Shown: one piece after another, positions 43,217 to 52,655 of the stretch
Position numbering within the stretch: the stretch's first letter is position 1
How the letters are laid out: each line of letters starts with the position of its first letter
Assembly (NCBI GenBank): GCA_030441535.1
Contig: JAUJFZ010000003.1
Coordinates: 248,001-312,000, forward strand
DNA length: 64,000 nucleotides
Source: Betaproteobacteria bacterium LSUCC0117
GTDB lineage: Bacteria; Pseudomonadota; Gammaproteobacteria; Burkholderiales; Burkholderiaceae_C
Direction: 5' to 3'
Program-made: the position numbers and the translations under genes
Notes under the pieces: generated by a model
What the model was told of the DNA's origin: nothing
Database searches by the model: none
Seen by the model: the letters and a program-made list of their open reading frames with translations, nothing else

Positions 43217-44230
43217 TTACTTGGGAGCGCGTTTGACGAACTCGTTGGTGAAGGTTCGGTTGAGATCAATCGCGTCAGCCTTGATTTTGTCGTCAAAGGC
43301 CACCAAGGACTTCAGCGCTGTCTTGGTGCCTTCCTCAGAAATCATGCCGTCGGGTGACATCGCCTCCTTCAAGCTGTTGAAGGTCAACTTGTAAAGCTCA
43401 GGGTCGCCCATGCTGTAGCTAGCGGGGACTGTTTTGAGGACGTCATCAGCGCTGGCCTGCTGAATCCAACGAGCGGCTTTGACCATCGCGTTGGTCATAC
43501 CTTGCACGGTTTTGGGGTTGGCCTTGATAAAAGTCTCAGGCGCGTAAAGTGAACCGGCGGGCATGTCGCCGCCGAATACCTCACGTGTGGCTGACATCTT
43601 GCGCGTATCGACCAAAACCTTGATCGCACCATCGCGCTCCAATGAGGAAATCACTGGGTCAAGGTTCGCGATCGCGTCAATCTGACCCGTCTTCATAGCG
43701 GCCACGGCACCAGAACCGGCGCCCACACCAATGAACGACACCTCTTTTGAGTTAACGCCTGCGCCGTCCAACACGAAGCTAGCGACCATGTTGGTCGAGG
43801 AGCCTGGCGCGGTCACACCGATCTTTTTACCTCTTAAGTCGGCCAAGGTTTTGTAATTAGGCATGGTCTTTGTCGAGACAGCCAACACAATTTGGGGCGC
43901 GCGCGCTTGCTGCACAAACGCAGTGAAATACTGCTTCTTCCCTTGTAATTTAATGGTGTGCTCATAGGCACCTGACACCACATCAGCAGAGCCGCCAACG
44001 ACGGCTTGCAACGCCTTAGAACCGCCTGCAAAGTCAACAATCTCGACGTTGACCCCTTCTTCCTTAAAGTAGCCACGCTGCTCGGCAATAGTCAAAGGCA
44101 GGTAATAAAACAGCGATTTACCGCCAACGGCGATCGTCACTTTTTCGACCTCTGCGTGGGCAGCGCCTTGGAACGCCATCAACGCAACTGCGGTGGTTAG
44201 GCCAATGGCAAAACGTCTTGTGAATTTCAT
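43217..44230 (-). CDS. ABC transporter substrate-binding protein, TauA/SsuA/NMT1-like
   Basis: A 337-residue periplasmic receptor. A signal peptide covers about residues 1-26 (ending GAAHA-E), and the mature part has the NMT1/SsuA layout: YYLPLTIAEQRGYFKEEGVNVEIVDFAGG and GKKIGVTAPGSSTNMVASFVL. Known ligands of the family include sulfonates, nitrate and thiamine precursors; none can be chosen here. It is the first gene of the minus-strand run. The 141-bp gap to the divergent LysE gene holds no motif I could assign. Confidence 0.9.
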   Translation of the reverse strand: MKFTRRFAIGLTTAVALMAFQGAAHAEVEKVTIAVGGKSLFYYLPLTIAEQRGYFKEEGVNVEIVDFAGGSKALQAVVGGSADVVSGAYEHTIKLQGKKQYFTAFVQQARAPQIVLAVSTKTMPNYKTLADLRGKKIGVTAPGSSTNMVASFVLDGAGVNSKEVSFIGVGAGSGAVAAMKTGQIDAIANLDPVISSLERDGAIKVLVDTRKMSATREVFGGDMPAGSLYAPETFIKANPKTVQGMTNAMVKAARWIQQASADDVLKTVPASYSMGDPELYKLTFNSLKEAMSPDGMISEEGTKTALKSLVAFDDKIKADAIDLNRTFTNEFVKRAPK

Positions 44231-44371
44231 TGTTGTCTCCCGATTCGTGATAAAAGTTTGTGTCTAATTTCGTCAATTTGAGATTTGACAGTCGGAATCT
44301 ATAAAGAATTTAGGCTGACGCGAGTCACCTAGGTGAAACCATAACCCCCCGATTACCGTAAGGAATTTCCT

Positions 44372-44962
44372 GTGCTTACTTTCGCGCTCGCCGTGTTTTT
44401 TTTGATCATCACCCCCGGGCCCGGAGTGCTATCGGTCGCGGGCGTGGGCGCCTCTTTTGGGGCGCGGCCGGGTGCGCGTTACATAGCGGGGTTATTCATT
44501 GGCACCAATTTGGTGGGATTGGCGGTGGTCTCAGGACTTGCCGCCATTCTGCTGGCCAGCGACCAGATTAGAACCGGGCTGCTGATCGCCTCGGTCGGCT
44601 ACCTGTTTTACCTGGCAGCCAAGATTGCCTTTGCGGGGAGTCAAATCGCTTTCAAGGAAGCTGCAAAGGCACCAGGCATTCGCGATGGCTTGATGCTTCA
44701 AGCGGTGAACCCGAAGGCCTATGCGGTGAACACAACTTTGTTTATGGGCTTTGCTTTCATGCCCGACAACCTCATGCTTGAGACGGCACTGAAGTTTCTA
44801 ATCATGAACGCAATTTGGGTCCCCATTCACTTTGCGTGGCTGTTTTTAGGCATCACTTTGCGCCGCCTCAATTTAGCGCCAGCAGCGCAACGCCGCATCA
44901 ACGTCGCGATGGCCTTGGCCATGCTCACCGTCGTGGGCTTGGCGCTGATGGCTCCGAAATAG
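44372..44962 (+). CDS. LysE-family exporter, GTG start
   Basis: A 196-residue LysE/RhtB-type exporter with about six hydrophobic helices; the signature ITPGPGVLSVAGVGASFGARPGARYIAG is at the start and AVNPKAYAVNTTLFMGF follows. The likely start is GTG at 44372, with AAGGAA about six nt upstream; no in-frame ATG lies before the conserved N-terminus. It stands alone between the divergent ABC operon and convergent fdsA. Confidence 0.88.
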   Translation: MLTFALAVFFLIITPGPGVLSVAGVGASFGARPGARYIAGLFIGTNLVGLAVVSGLAAILLASDQIRTGLLIASVGYLFYLAAKIAFAGSQIAFKEAAKAPGIRDGLMLQAVNPKAYAVNTTLFMGFAFMPDNLMLETALKFLIMNAIWVPIHFAWLFLGITLRRLNLAPAAQRRINVAMALAMLTVVGLALMAPK

Positions 44963-44971
44963 CCGGCCTAC

Positions 44972-47827
44972 TCATGCGACCGCATCAACCGCGTAGCCGA
45001 ATTGCGGTGTCAACTCGCCCCCTTTGGTGATGCGTACAGCACAGTACTTGAACTCGGGGATTTTGCCGAACGGGTCGAGTGCGGGGTTGGTCAACTTGTT
45101 AATTGCCGCCTCGTAATAGGCGAACGGCACAAACACAGCCCCTGCGGGTGTGCCCTCATCCAGACGCGCAATCAAACTCACAGAACCCCGGCGTGTTGCC
45201 AGCGTCACCACATCACCGGGGATCACACCCAGCTCCCGCATGTCCGCCGCACACAAGCTGGCAGTAGCTTGGGGCTCGATGGCATCCAGCACCGCTGCGC
45301 GGCGCGTCATGCTACCGGTGTGCCAATGCTCCAATTGACGTCCTGTAATGAGCACGTGCGCATAGGCATCGTCAGGTCGCTCGTTGGCAGGAATCAAATC
45401 AGCAGGGACTAATTTGGCGCGACCTGTTGGCGTTGGGAAGTCATCAATAAACACAGTGGGCTGACCAGCATCCGTATCTGACAAACAAGGGTAGGTGACA
45501 CTGGACTCACGGACCAGTCGCTCCCATGTAATGCCCGCAATCACCTCGTGCATGGCTTGGCGCATCTCCTCATAGACCGCTGCGGCACCGCCATGGGCAC
45601 CGGGGTAGTTCCAGTCCAAGCCCATACGCTGTGCGATGGCTTGGATGATGCTGAGATCGAGGCGCGCTTGTCCGGGCGGACTCACCGCAGGCTGACCCAA
45701 CTGAACCATGCGATCGGTGTTGCTTACGGTGCCTAGCTTTTCAGGCCAAGCGGAGGCGGGCAAGACCACATCGGCTAGCCAAGCGGTCTCGGTCATGAAG
45801 ATGTCTTGAACCACCAAGTGCGAGAGCGATGCAAGCGCGTGACGCGCGTGATTGAGATCGGGGTCGCTCATCGCGGGGTTTTCGCCCATCACATACATGC
45901 CACGAATTTTGTGGGGATCGTCCTCAGGTGCCAACACCTTGTCCATCACCTCGACCACCGTGTAACCCGGCTGATCGTCCAACGGGGTACCCCAGAAAGA
46001 TTCGAACCAAGCATGGGCCTTGGGGTCGGTCACGCGCTGGTAGTTGGGGTACATCATCGGAATCAAACCCGCATCACTTGCGCCCTGCACGTTGTTTTGT
46101 CCCCGAAGCGGGTGCAAACCCGAGCCGGGTTTACCAATCTGTCCGGTCACGGAGACCAAGGCAATCAGGCAACGCACGTTATCCGTGCCATGCACGTGTT
46201 GGCTCACGCCCATGCCCCACAACACCATGGCGCTTTTGGCCGTTGCGAACGCACGCGCCACTTCGCGAATAGTGTCAGCCGGGATGCCGCAAATGGGCGC
46301 CATGGCCTCTGGGCTGTAGCCTTTAACGTTGGCGACCAGCGCGTCGTAGTTTTCCGTGCGGGTGGCGATGAAGTCAGGATCGACCAGGTTTTCTTCAATG
46401 ATGACGTGCAACATGGCATTGAGTAACGCCACATCGGTATCCGCCTTAAACGGCAAAACGCGCCAGGCATGGCGTGCGATGTCGGTCACACGGGGGTCGG
46501 CCAACACAATGCGCGCGCCACGTTGGGCGGCGTTCTTCATCCAGGTTGCGGCGACGGGGTGGTTCGCCGTTGGGTTCGAGCCGATGATGAAAATCAAATC
46601 GGCATGCGCCACATCGTTCACCTGGTTGCTCACTGCACCAGAGCCCACGCCCTCTAACAGCGCCGCAACGCTCGATGCATGACACAGGCGCGTGCAGTGG
46701 TCGACGTTGTTCGAACCAAAGCTGGTCCGTACCAATTTTTGAAACAGATAGGCCTCTTCATTCGAGCCTTTCGCCGAGCCAAAGCCAGCCAAGGCTTTGG
46801 GTCCGTGCTGCGCTTTGAGGGTGTTCAGACCACCGGCGGCCATATCCAAGGCCTCCTCCCAGGTGGCTTCCCTGAATACCAGCGACCAGTTGCGCGAATC
46901 GCGGCTCAAGGCCTCAAGTTGCGCGGGATCTTTGGCCGCGTCTGCACGGCGGATCAAGGGTGTCGTAAGGCGGTGGGGGTGGTGTGCGTAATCAAAACCG
47001 AAACGTCCCTTCACGCACAGACGTGACTCGTTGGCGGGACCTTCACGGCCCTTCACGCCCACAATCTTTTCGTCACGAACCTGGTAGGTGAGTAAACAGC
47101 CGACACCACAGAACGGGCAGACCGAATCGACTTCACGATCCACCGATTGATTACCGACAAGCGTCTTGGGCAACAGCGCGCCCGTCGGGCAAGCTTGCAC
47201 GCACTCGCCACACGCCACACAACTGCTCTCGCCCATCGGGTCGTTCAGGTCAAACGTGATCTGGCTCTCGGCACCCCTGAAGGCGTAGCCGATGACGTCG
47301 TTCACTTGAACCTCACGGCACGCCCGCACGCAACGGTTGCATTGGATGCACGCATCCAGCTGTACCAGCATCGCGGGATGCGATGCATCGGCCTGCGGTT
47401 GGCGGCGCGCAATGCCTTTCAGACTGGGGCGTACAGTCACGCCGGTGCGTGCTGCCCAATCCGACAATTCCCCGTAGCCGCCCGACGCCGGCGCATCCGC
47501 ATCCCATTTACGGGGCGCGTCTGGCATGTCGGCTAAAAGCATTTCCAACACCATTTGCTGGCTTTTCTGGGCACGCTCACTGTTGGTTTGCACCTTCATG
47601 CCCGCAACAGGTGCTCGGCAACAGCTGGGGGCCAACACGCGCTCCCCTTCGACCTCCACCACACAAGAGCGGCAATTGCCGTCAGCGCGATAACCTGGCT
47701 TGTGACACAAACGGGGTACTTCGATACCCATGCGATCCGCAACATCTAACAAGGTTTCACCAGGCGCAGCGGTGACCGCTTGGCCATTGAGCTCGAATTG
47801 GACAGGGGATGAATTCACTTGCGTCAT
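44972..47827 (-). CDS. fdsA: NAD-dependent formate dehydrogenase alpha (molybdenum) subunit
   Basis: FdsA, 951 residues, oxidises formate to CO2 in the cytoplasm at a molybdenum bis-MGD centre. It has an N-terminal [2Fe-2S] domain (Cys41, Cys52, Cys55, Cys69/70), two ferredoxin-type [4Fe-4S] sites (Cys160/163/166/170 and Cys203/206/209/213), the proximal [4Fe-4S] site (Cys237/240/244/271) and the Mo-ligand Cys382 in CTRLCHASS. The ATG at 47825-47827 follows the fdsB stop by 1 nt. Unlike the usual fdsGBACD operon, no fdsC or fdsD follows; the next gene is convergent. Confidence 0.95.
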   Translation of the reverse strand: MTQVNSSPVQFELNGQAVTAAPGETLLDVADRMGIEVPRLCHKPGYRADGNCRSCVVEVEGERVLAPSCCRAPVAGMKVQTNSERAQKSQQMVLEMLLADMPDAPRKWDADAPASGGYGELSDWAARTGVTVRPSLKGIARRQPQADASHPAMLVQLDACIQCNRCVRACREVQVNDVIGYAFRGAESQITFDLNDPMGESSCVACGECVQACPTGALLPKTLVGNQSVDREVDSVCPFCGVGCLLTYQVRDEKIVGVKGREGPANESRLCVKGRFGFDYAHHPHRLTTPLIRRADAAKDPAQLEALSRDSRNWSLVFREATWEEALDMAAGGLNTLKAQHGPKALAGFGSAKGSNEEAYLFQKLVRTSFGSNNVDHCTRLCHASSVAALLEGVGSGAVSNQVNDVAHADLIFIIGSNPTANHPVAATWMKNAAQRGARIVLADPRVTDIARHAWRVLPFKADTDVALLNAMLHVIIEENLVDPDFIATRTENYDALVANVKGYSPEAMAPICGIPADTIREVARAFATAKSAMVLWGMGVSQHVHGTDNVRCLIALVSVTGQIGKPGSGLHPLRGQNNVQGASDAGLIPMMYPNYQRVTDPKAHAWFESFWGTPLDDQPGYTVVEVMDKVLAPEDDPHKIRGMYVMGENPAMSDPDLNHARHALASLSHLVVQDIFMTETAWLADVVLPASAWPEKLGTVSNTDRMVQLGQPAVSPPGQARLDLSIIQAIAQRMGLDWNYPGAHGGAAAVYEEMRQAMHEVIAGITWERLVRESSVTYPCLSDTDAGQPTVFIDDFPTPTGRAKLVPADLIPANERPDDAYAHVLITGRQLEHWHTGSMTRRAAVLDAIEPQATASLCAADMRELGVIPGDVVTLATRRGSVSLIARLDEGTPAGAVFVPFAYYEAAINKLTNPALDPFGKIPEFKYCAVRITKGGELTPQFGYAVDAVA

Positions 47828-47828
47828 A

Positions 47829-49586
47829 TCAGCGCACCTCATGCGCAAAGTGGGTTGCCACGCACCGGATGGGGTTGGGAACGGCTTGGCCTAAACCGCA
47901 GATGGATGCATCGGCCATGACGGCCGCCAGGTCATTCAGCGTGTCCCAATCCCATTGTTTCTCTGCCATTAACGTGGCGGCTTTGTCTGTGCCCACGCGG
48001 CATGGTGTGCATTGCCCACAACTTTCGTGGGTGAAAAAACGCAAGGTGTTGAGGGCTGCATCGCTGGCGCGGTCTTGATCGCTCAACACCACAATCGCCG
48101 CCGAACCGATGAAGCAACCATGCGGTTGCAAGGTGTCAAAGTCGAGCGGCACATCCGCGAGACGGGCCGGCAGAATCCCACCTGACGCGCCACCCGGAAA
48201 GTAGGCATACAGCGTATGGCCTGGCAACATGCCGCCACAGTAGGTGTCGATCAGCTCACGCAGGGTGATGCCTGCAGAGGCCAACTTCACGCCGGGCTGT
48301 TGCACTCGGCCGCTGACGCTGAACGATCGCAAACCTTGGCGGTCATTCCGACCAAAGCTGCTGAACCATGCCGCGCCCCGTTGCACGATGTCGCGAACCC
48401 AGTAGAGGGTTTCAAAGTTGTGCTCCAGCGTTGGGCGTCCAAACAAACCAACCTCGGCGATGTACGGCGGACGCATCCGCGGCTCGCCGCGCTTGCCCTC
48501 AATGCTCTCAATCATTGCCGACTCTTCGCCGCAGATGTACGCACCAGCACCGCGACGCAACTCGATCAGGGGCAAGGGCATCGGCGCCCACTCGCGTAAC
48601 TGCTTCAAGGCTTGGGTTAACAATGCACGACAGCCGTGGTACTCATCACGCAGATAGATGTAGATGGCGTCGATACCCACTGTGGCTGCGGCAACCAACA
48701 TACCCTCTAAAAAGCGATGCGGATCACGCTCCAAATAGGTGCGATCTTTGAAGGTACCTGGCTCACCCTCGTCTATGTTGACAGCCAACAAGCGCGGCGC
48801 AGGCTGGCTAGAGACGATTTGCCATTTGCGACCTGCAGGGAAACCAGCGCCGCCCAATCCGCGCAGGCCCGAATCTGTCATGGCCTGCAGCACCGACTCT
48901 TTCGTGACACGCCCGTCATGGACGTCGCGCAGTAGCTGATAGCCACCATGGTGCAAGTAATTTTGGAAGCCAACGTAAGCCGGCGCGATACCGCTGTTGT
49001 CGTCGGTTGTCACGACACTGGACTCCACGTGAGTCACCGGGTCAAAGTCGCCCTCAGGCGATGCCTCGGGATGGGTGCGCTCATCGCGTGCGATGCATTG
49101 CATCACCGCCTCGCTGGTGGCGTGGATCACAGGACGTTGATGCACAACCGCCACGGGGGCTTGCTCGCAACGCCCCACGCAAGGCGCGCGAATCAGGCGC
49201 ACATCTGGATTTTGATTCAGACGTTCAATCTCAGCCAACAGCGTCTCGGCACCTGCCAATGCACAGCTGAGGCCATCACAGACGCGAACCGTCAGGCTTG
49301 CGGCCTTTTCATCGCCTTTAAGCAAATCGAAGTGGTGATAGAAAGTGGCGACCTCAAAAACCTCTGCGGTCGATAGGCGCATCCAATCTGCCAAGGCGGT
49401 CAAATGATCCTCGGACAAGCCCAAGTAAGCATCTTGAATGCGATGCAAATACTCAATCAATAAATCACGCCGTGGCGCCTCGCCACCCGTCAATTCAGCG
49501 ATGACTGCGCGGGCAGAAATGGTCGGTTGCCGTCCCTTGAGCGTGGGGCGAGGCTTGTGAATACGAATGGGCTGTGCGACGGTCAT
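47829..49586 (-). CDS. fdsB: Formate dehydrogenase diaphorase subunit, FdsG-FdsB (NuoE-NuoF) fusion
   Basis: A 585-residue protein in which a NuoE/FdsG-like [2Fe-2S] thioredoxin domain (about 25-155; Cys103, Cys108, Cys136, Cys140) is joined to a NuoF/FdsB-like domain (about 200-580). The latter has the NADH/FMN loop GLGGAGFPAGRKW (243-255), NIDEGEPGTFKDR, and the C-terminal [4Fe-4S] motif ESCGQCTPCRVG with a fourth cysteine in SICG. It passes electrons from FdsA to NAD+. In characterised soluble Fds enzymes these are two separate subunits. The gene is coupled to fdsA, and a hairpin lies just before its start. Confidence 0.93.
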   Translation of the reverse strand: MTVAQPIRIHKPRPTLKGRQPTISARAVIAELTGGEAPRRDLLIEYLHRIQDAYLGLSEDHLTALADWMRLSTAEVFEVATFYHHFDLLKGDEKAASLTVRVCDGLSCALAGAETLLAEIERLNQNPDVRLIRAPCVGRCEQAPVAVVHQRPVIHATSEAVMQCIARDERTHPEASPEGDFDPVTHVESSVVTTDDNSGIAPAYVGFQNYLHHGGYQLLRDVHDGRVTKESVLQAMTDSGLRGLGGAGFPAGRKWQIVSSQPAPRLLAVNIDEGEPGTFKDRTYLERDPHRFLEGMLVAAATVGIDAIYIYLRDEYHGCRALLTQALKQLREWAPMPLPLIELRRGAGAYICGEESAMIESIEGKRGEPRMRPPYIAEVGLFGRPTLEHNFETLYWVRDIVQRGAAWFSSFGRNDRQGLRSFSVSGRVQQPGVKLASAGITLRELIDTYCGGMLPGHTLYAYFPGGASGGILPARLADVPLDFDTLQPHGCFIGSAAIVVLSDQDRASDAALNTLRFFTHESCGQCTPCRVGTDKAATLMAEKQWDWDTLNDLAAVMADASICGLGQAVPNPIRCVATHFAHEVR

Positions 49587-49589
49587 TGA

Positions 49590-49613
49590 GGAGGCCTGTG
49601 ATCAGAGGCCTCC
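49590..49613 (-). promoter_or_regulatory. Hairpin directly before the fdsB start
   Basis: GGAGGCCT (49590-49597) and AGGCCTCC (49606-49613) form a perfect 8-bp stem with an eight-base loop. On the minus strand the stem begins 6 nt after the cyclase stop and ends 3 nt before the fdsB ATG, covering the place where a ribosome binding site should be. The only GGAGG in the message is in the 5' arm. There is no U-tract, so it looks more like a translational control element than a terminator. Confidence 0.5.
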
Positions 49614-49619
49614 ATTATC

Positions 49620-50675
49620 TCAAACCGTCGCAATGGGATTAACCGGGGAGCCAACGGCGCCCGGTAAGTGCAGCGGCGGTGCCGTCAGCAGGAATCGACT
49701 CCGACCATTTGCCCGCAACCAATTAGCCAACGGTGTGAGGTACCACAATTCGCCCAAATGGATGCCGTTCTTAAACAAACAGTGCGCATGTAACGGTAAC
49801 TTCGGCCTTCTGATCGGCGCCATCCAGCGGCTGGGAATAATCTCCACCGCATAGTTATCGGCGATCAAGGCAGCCACGCCCGAATCCGTAATCCATTGCA
49901 GCAAGCGTTCGTCCTCACCATCCAAACCGGTGCAGGTGTGATGCAATTTCTCCGGGTCGGGGTTGCGATTCATTTCCAGCAACATTTCTGCAAAACCCGT
50001 GTGAAAGCACACCATGTCACCCACACCAATCTCAACGCGATCAGCCTCTAAGACCCGCATCAAATGGTCGTAGCCAATCTTGATCCGCTCACGCCCGAAG
50101 TGGGCATGCAAATCAACCAACACACCGCGCCCTTGTGCGCCGTGTTGTGCCAAGTTCTCGATGCCCAAGGCGGTGGCCTTTGGGTTCTTAAAGGCAAATA
50201 AATCAGTGGTGTCCGATGCGACATCGGCGGCGGGCTTAATGTGGGCGTTGGCACGGTAGCCGTTGTAAAACACCTTTTCCTCCACACCGTCGCCATCGGC
50301 GTCAAAGTAACTGCCCACGTGCGCGAACGAGTCCCATTGCGTCGAGTACTGTGTGGCCAAAATAGCAATGTCATCACACACCACATCGGTGGCGTTGGGC
50401 TCTAGGTAGTCGAGACCCAGCACGTAGTTTTCGGGCCCCTCTGGTCCGCCACGTCGTGTCGAGACCAATCGCGGTGGAAAGCGCGCGGGATTGAGCGCGT
50501 TACCGCCGGGAAAATCCAAAGGCAAAGACAAAGAGAAGGTTTGCCCGGTTTTGACCTCCGCAATGCCTGACAAGACCTGCGCTGGTCCCACCAAGTTCAT
50601 GCGACCCCGCTGGTCGTCAGCACCGAACTGCCCCCAGTTGCTGTTAGCGGGTGCTTGTTTCCATCGCTGTGTCAT
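49620..50675 (-). CDS. Cyclase/formamidase-family metal hydrolase
   Basis: A 351-residue protein of the cyclase family (PF04199 type), relatives of kynurenine formamidase and of larger hydrolases of unknown role. The family metal-site region is seen in YSTQWDSFAHVGSYFD, and VGDMVCFHTGFAEM and DGEDERLLQWI...DNYAVEI follow. The small KynB formamidases are about 210 residues, so this belongs to the longer branch. GGAGG precedes the ATG at 50673-50675. It lies upstream of and co-directional with the formate dehydrogenase genes, which would suit a formate-releasing amidase, but that is inference. Confidence 0.85.
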   Translation of the reverse strand: MTQRWKQAPANSNWGQFGADDQRGRMNLVGPAQVLSGIAEVKTGQTFSLSLPLDFPGGNALNPARFPPRLVSTRRGGPEGPENYVLGLDYLEPNATDVVCDDIAILATQYSTQWDSFAHVGSYFDADGDGVEEKVFYNGYRANAHIKPAADVASDTTDLFAFKNPKATALGIENLAQHGAQGRGVLVDLHAHFGRERIKIGYDHLMRVLEADRVEIGVGDMVCFHTGFAEMLLEMNRNPDPEKLHHTCTGLDGEDERLLQWITDSGVAALIADNYAVEIIPSRWMAPIRRPKLPLHAHCLFKNGIHLGELWYLTPLANWLRANGRSRFLLTAPPLHLPGAVGSPVNPIATV

Positions 50676-50806
50676 GCCAGACCTCCGAACGTGTTGATTA
50701 ATTTTTGATCGTCCCACCGCCGCGTGAGGCTCGCTGTCACCTCCGGAACGGTTTATGGCAATTTTGCTAACATGGCCTCTTTTTGATCAACCCAACTTCA
50801 ACCGAC

Positions 50807-51397
50807 ATGAGTACCCCCTCCCCTCGTACCGCTGACGCTGCCATTGACCCCGTTTACCTGAACCGTTGGTCGCCCCGCTCCTTCGACGACACCCCCATGA
50901 CCGAGACTGAGCTCAAAGCCATCTTGGAGGCGGCGCGCTGGGCTCCCTCTGCGATGAACGCACAACCTTGGCGATTCGCCTACACCCTGCGCGGCGACAG
51001 CGCATGGCCCGCGATCCACGGCGGCTTGGTGCCCGGTAACCAGTTGTGGGCAGGCAAAGCCGCAGCCTTGGTCGTGATCGCCTCCTACACCAAACTCACG
51101 CCCCCGACGGGCGGTGACCCCGTTCCCAATGCCAGCCACGCCTTTGACGCCGGCGCGGCATGGGCATTGTTGGCACTCAATGCCACCCAGCAAGGCTGGT
51201 TCACGCACGCCATGGGTGGCTTCGATGCCGCCGCCATCGCCGCCGCAGTCAACCTACCTGCTGACACCGTTGTTCATGCCGTTGTCGCGATCGGTAAACA
51301 AGGTCCAGCGGACGTGTTGCCCGAAGCTTTGCAAGCCCGCGAGAAGCCATCTCCCCGACACCCGCTCTCAGCGTTGGCCTTCCACGGTCGCTTCTGA
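50807..51397 (+). CDS. Nitroreductase-family protein
   Basis: A 196-residue FMN-dependent nitroreductase-fold protein. The FMN-contact segments are RWSPRSFDDTPM and EAARWAPSAMNAQPWRF near the start, followed by AKAAALVVIASY-like sequence. These NAD(P)H enzymes reduce nitro compounds, quinones or enoates, and the natural substrate is rarely known. The ATG at 50807 is used; an in-frame start 24 nt upstream exists. A second nitroreductase gene follows after 29 nt. Confidence 0.86.
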   Translation: MSTPSPRTADAAIDPVYLNRWSPRSFDDTPMTETELKAILEAARWAPSAMNAQPWRFAYTLRGDSAWPAIHGGLVPGNQLWAGKAAALVVIASYTKLTPPTGGDPVPNASHAFDAGAAWALLALNATQQGWFTHAMGGFDAAAIAAAVNLPADTVVHAVVAIGKQGPADVLPEALQAREKPSPRHPLSALAFHGRF

Positions 51398-51426
51398 TTT
51401 TTGTTTGACACCAACCCGGATAGCCC

Positions 51427-52104
51427 ATGACATTTTCTGAACTCATCAAAGCACGCAGAAGTGTTCGGGGCTACCGACCTGACCCCGTGCCTCGCGAGGT
51501 CATCGAGGAAATCATCTCGGTTGCCAAATGGGCGCCCTCGTCCATGAACACGCAGCCCTGGCACGTGCACGTGGTCACCGGCGAGCCACTGGATAACATT
51601 CGGCGCGGCAACACAGAAAACATGTTGGCAGGTGTACCGCCCAAGCGTGAATTTCCCATGCGCGAGAGTTACGAGGGCATCCATCGCAAGCGTCAAGTCG
51701 AAGTCGCGGTGCAGTTATTTGATGCCATGGGTATTGCCCGTGAAGACACAGAGCGGCGTACCGATTGGGTCATGCGCGGCTTCCGTCAGTTTGATGCGCC
51801 AGTGTCATTGGTACTGACCTATGACAAATACCTCGAACCTGCCGCCATCAGCCAATTCGATTTAGGCGCGTTCTCACACGCCATCGTATTAGCGGCGTGG
51901 GAGCGCGGCTTAGGCTGCGTCATCAATGGCCAAGGCATCATGCAGTCGCATGTGGTGCGCACGCATGCACAAATCCCTGATGATCAAGTCATCATGATTT
52001 GCATTGCCATGGGCTACCCCGACGATAGCTTCGTGGCAAACGACGTGAAGTCCCGTCGCGAGGACAACAAAAACTTTGTACGCTATGTTGGCTTTGATGA
52101 TTAA
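51427..52104 (+). CDS. Nitroreductase-family protein
   Basis: A 225-residue FMN-dependent nitroreductase with the N-terminal FMN segment KARRSVRGYRPDPVPREVIEEII and KWAPSSMNTQPWHVH, and the C-terminal GLGCVINGQG region. It resembles the NfsA/YdgI-like or 6,7-dihydropteridine-reductase-like branch more than the preceding 196-residue protein does, so the pair is not a recent duplication. Its stop overlaps the likely start of the histidine phosphatase gene. Confidence 0.88.
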   Translation: MTFSELIKARRSVRGYRPDPVPREVIEEIISVAKWAPSSMNTQPWHVHVVTGEPLDNIRRGNTENMLAGVPPKREFPMRESYEGIHRKRQVEVAVQLFDAMGIAREDTERRTDWVMRGFRQFDAPVSLVLTYDKYLEPAAISQFDLGAFSHAIVLAAWERGLGCVINGQGIMQSHVVRTHAQIPDDQVIMICIAMGYPDDSFVANDVKSRREDNKNFVRYVGFDD

Positions 52105-52651
52105 ACCCGTACGTCGCCTGCTACTGGCGTTGCTCTGTGCGTTGCCCGTCGCCAGTTGGGCCACAGATGATGTGTTGTCCGCTGCCATCAAGAAGATCAA
52201 CGGTAACGTCGTCTTCATGCGGCACGCCATCGCGCCCGGATACGGCGACCCCGATAACTTCAAAATTGGCGACTGCAGCACGCAACGCAACTTAGATGAC
52301 ACGGGACGATCACAAGCGCGCGCCATTGGCAAAGCCTTGTCGCAAAGTCGGACCCAATTTGCAGAGATATTGTCCAGCGAATGGTGCCGCTGCCAAGAAA
52401 CCACCACCCTGCTGGGGCTTGGCAAGTGGGCCACCTTCGAAGGGCTTAATTCGTTTTTTCAAGGCTACGCGGATGCAGATACCACCATCCCCAAGCTCCA
52501 AAAAAAGCTGGCGACATTAAAACCTGGCGTGACCTTGATGGTGTCGCACCAAGTCGTCATCAGCCGGATCACGGGCGTGTCGCCCAGCAGCGGCGGACTC
52601 GTCGTTTACAACACCCAAACCAAACAAGCGACCCGCGTCACGCTGAATTGA
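52097..52651 (+). CDS. Exported histidine phosphatase-family protein
   Basis: A 184-residue protein with a signal peptide (about 1-22, ending ASWA) and the phosphoglycerate mutase-like fold. The catalytic motif is MRHA with His43; SSEWCRCQET and the C-terminal MVSHQVV, which holds the second catalytic histidine, are in place. It is probably a periplasmic phosphatase of unknown substrate. The ATG at 52097, inside the stop region of the preceding gene, gives the best signal peptide; ATG at 52085 is an alternative. Confidence 0.85.
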   Translation: MIKPVRRLLLALLCALPVASWATDDVLSAAIKKINGNVVFMRHAIAPGYGDPDNFKIGDCSTQRNLDDTGRSQARAIGKALSQSRTQFAEILSSEWCRCQETTTLLGLGKWATFEGLNSFFQGYADADTTIPKLQKKLATLKPGVTLMVSHQVVISRITGVSPSSGGLVVYNTQTKQATRVTLN

Positions 52652-52655
52652 CCGG

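Noticed and set aside
50807..52104. Recent duplication of the two nitroreductase genes
   Set aside because: The two proteins differ in length and in most of their sequence, so they are different branches of the family.
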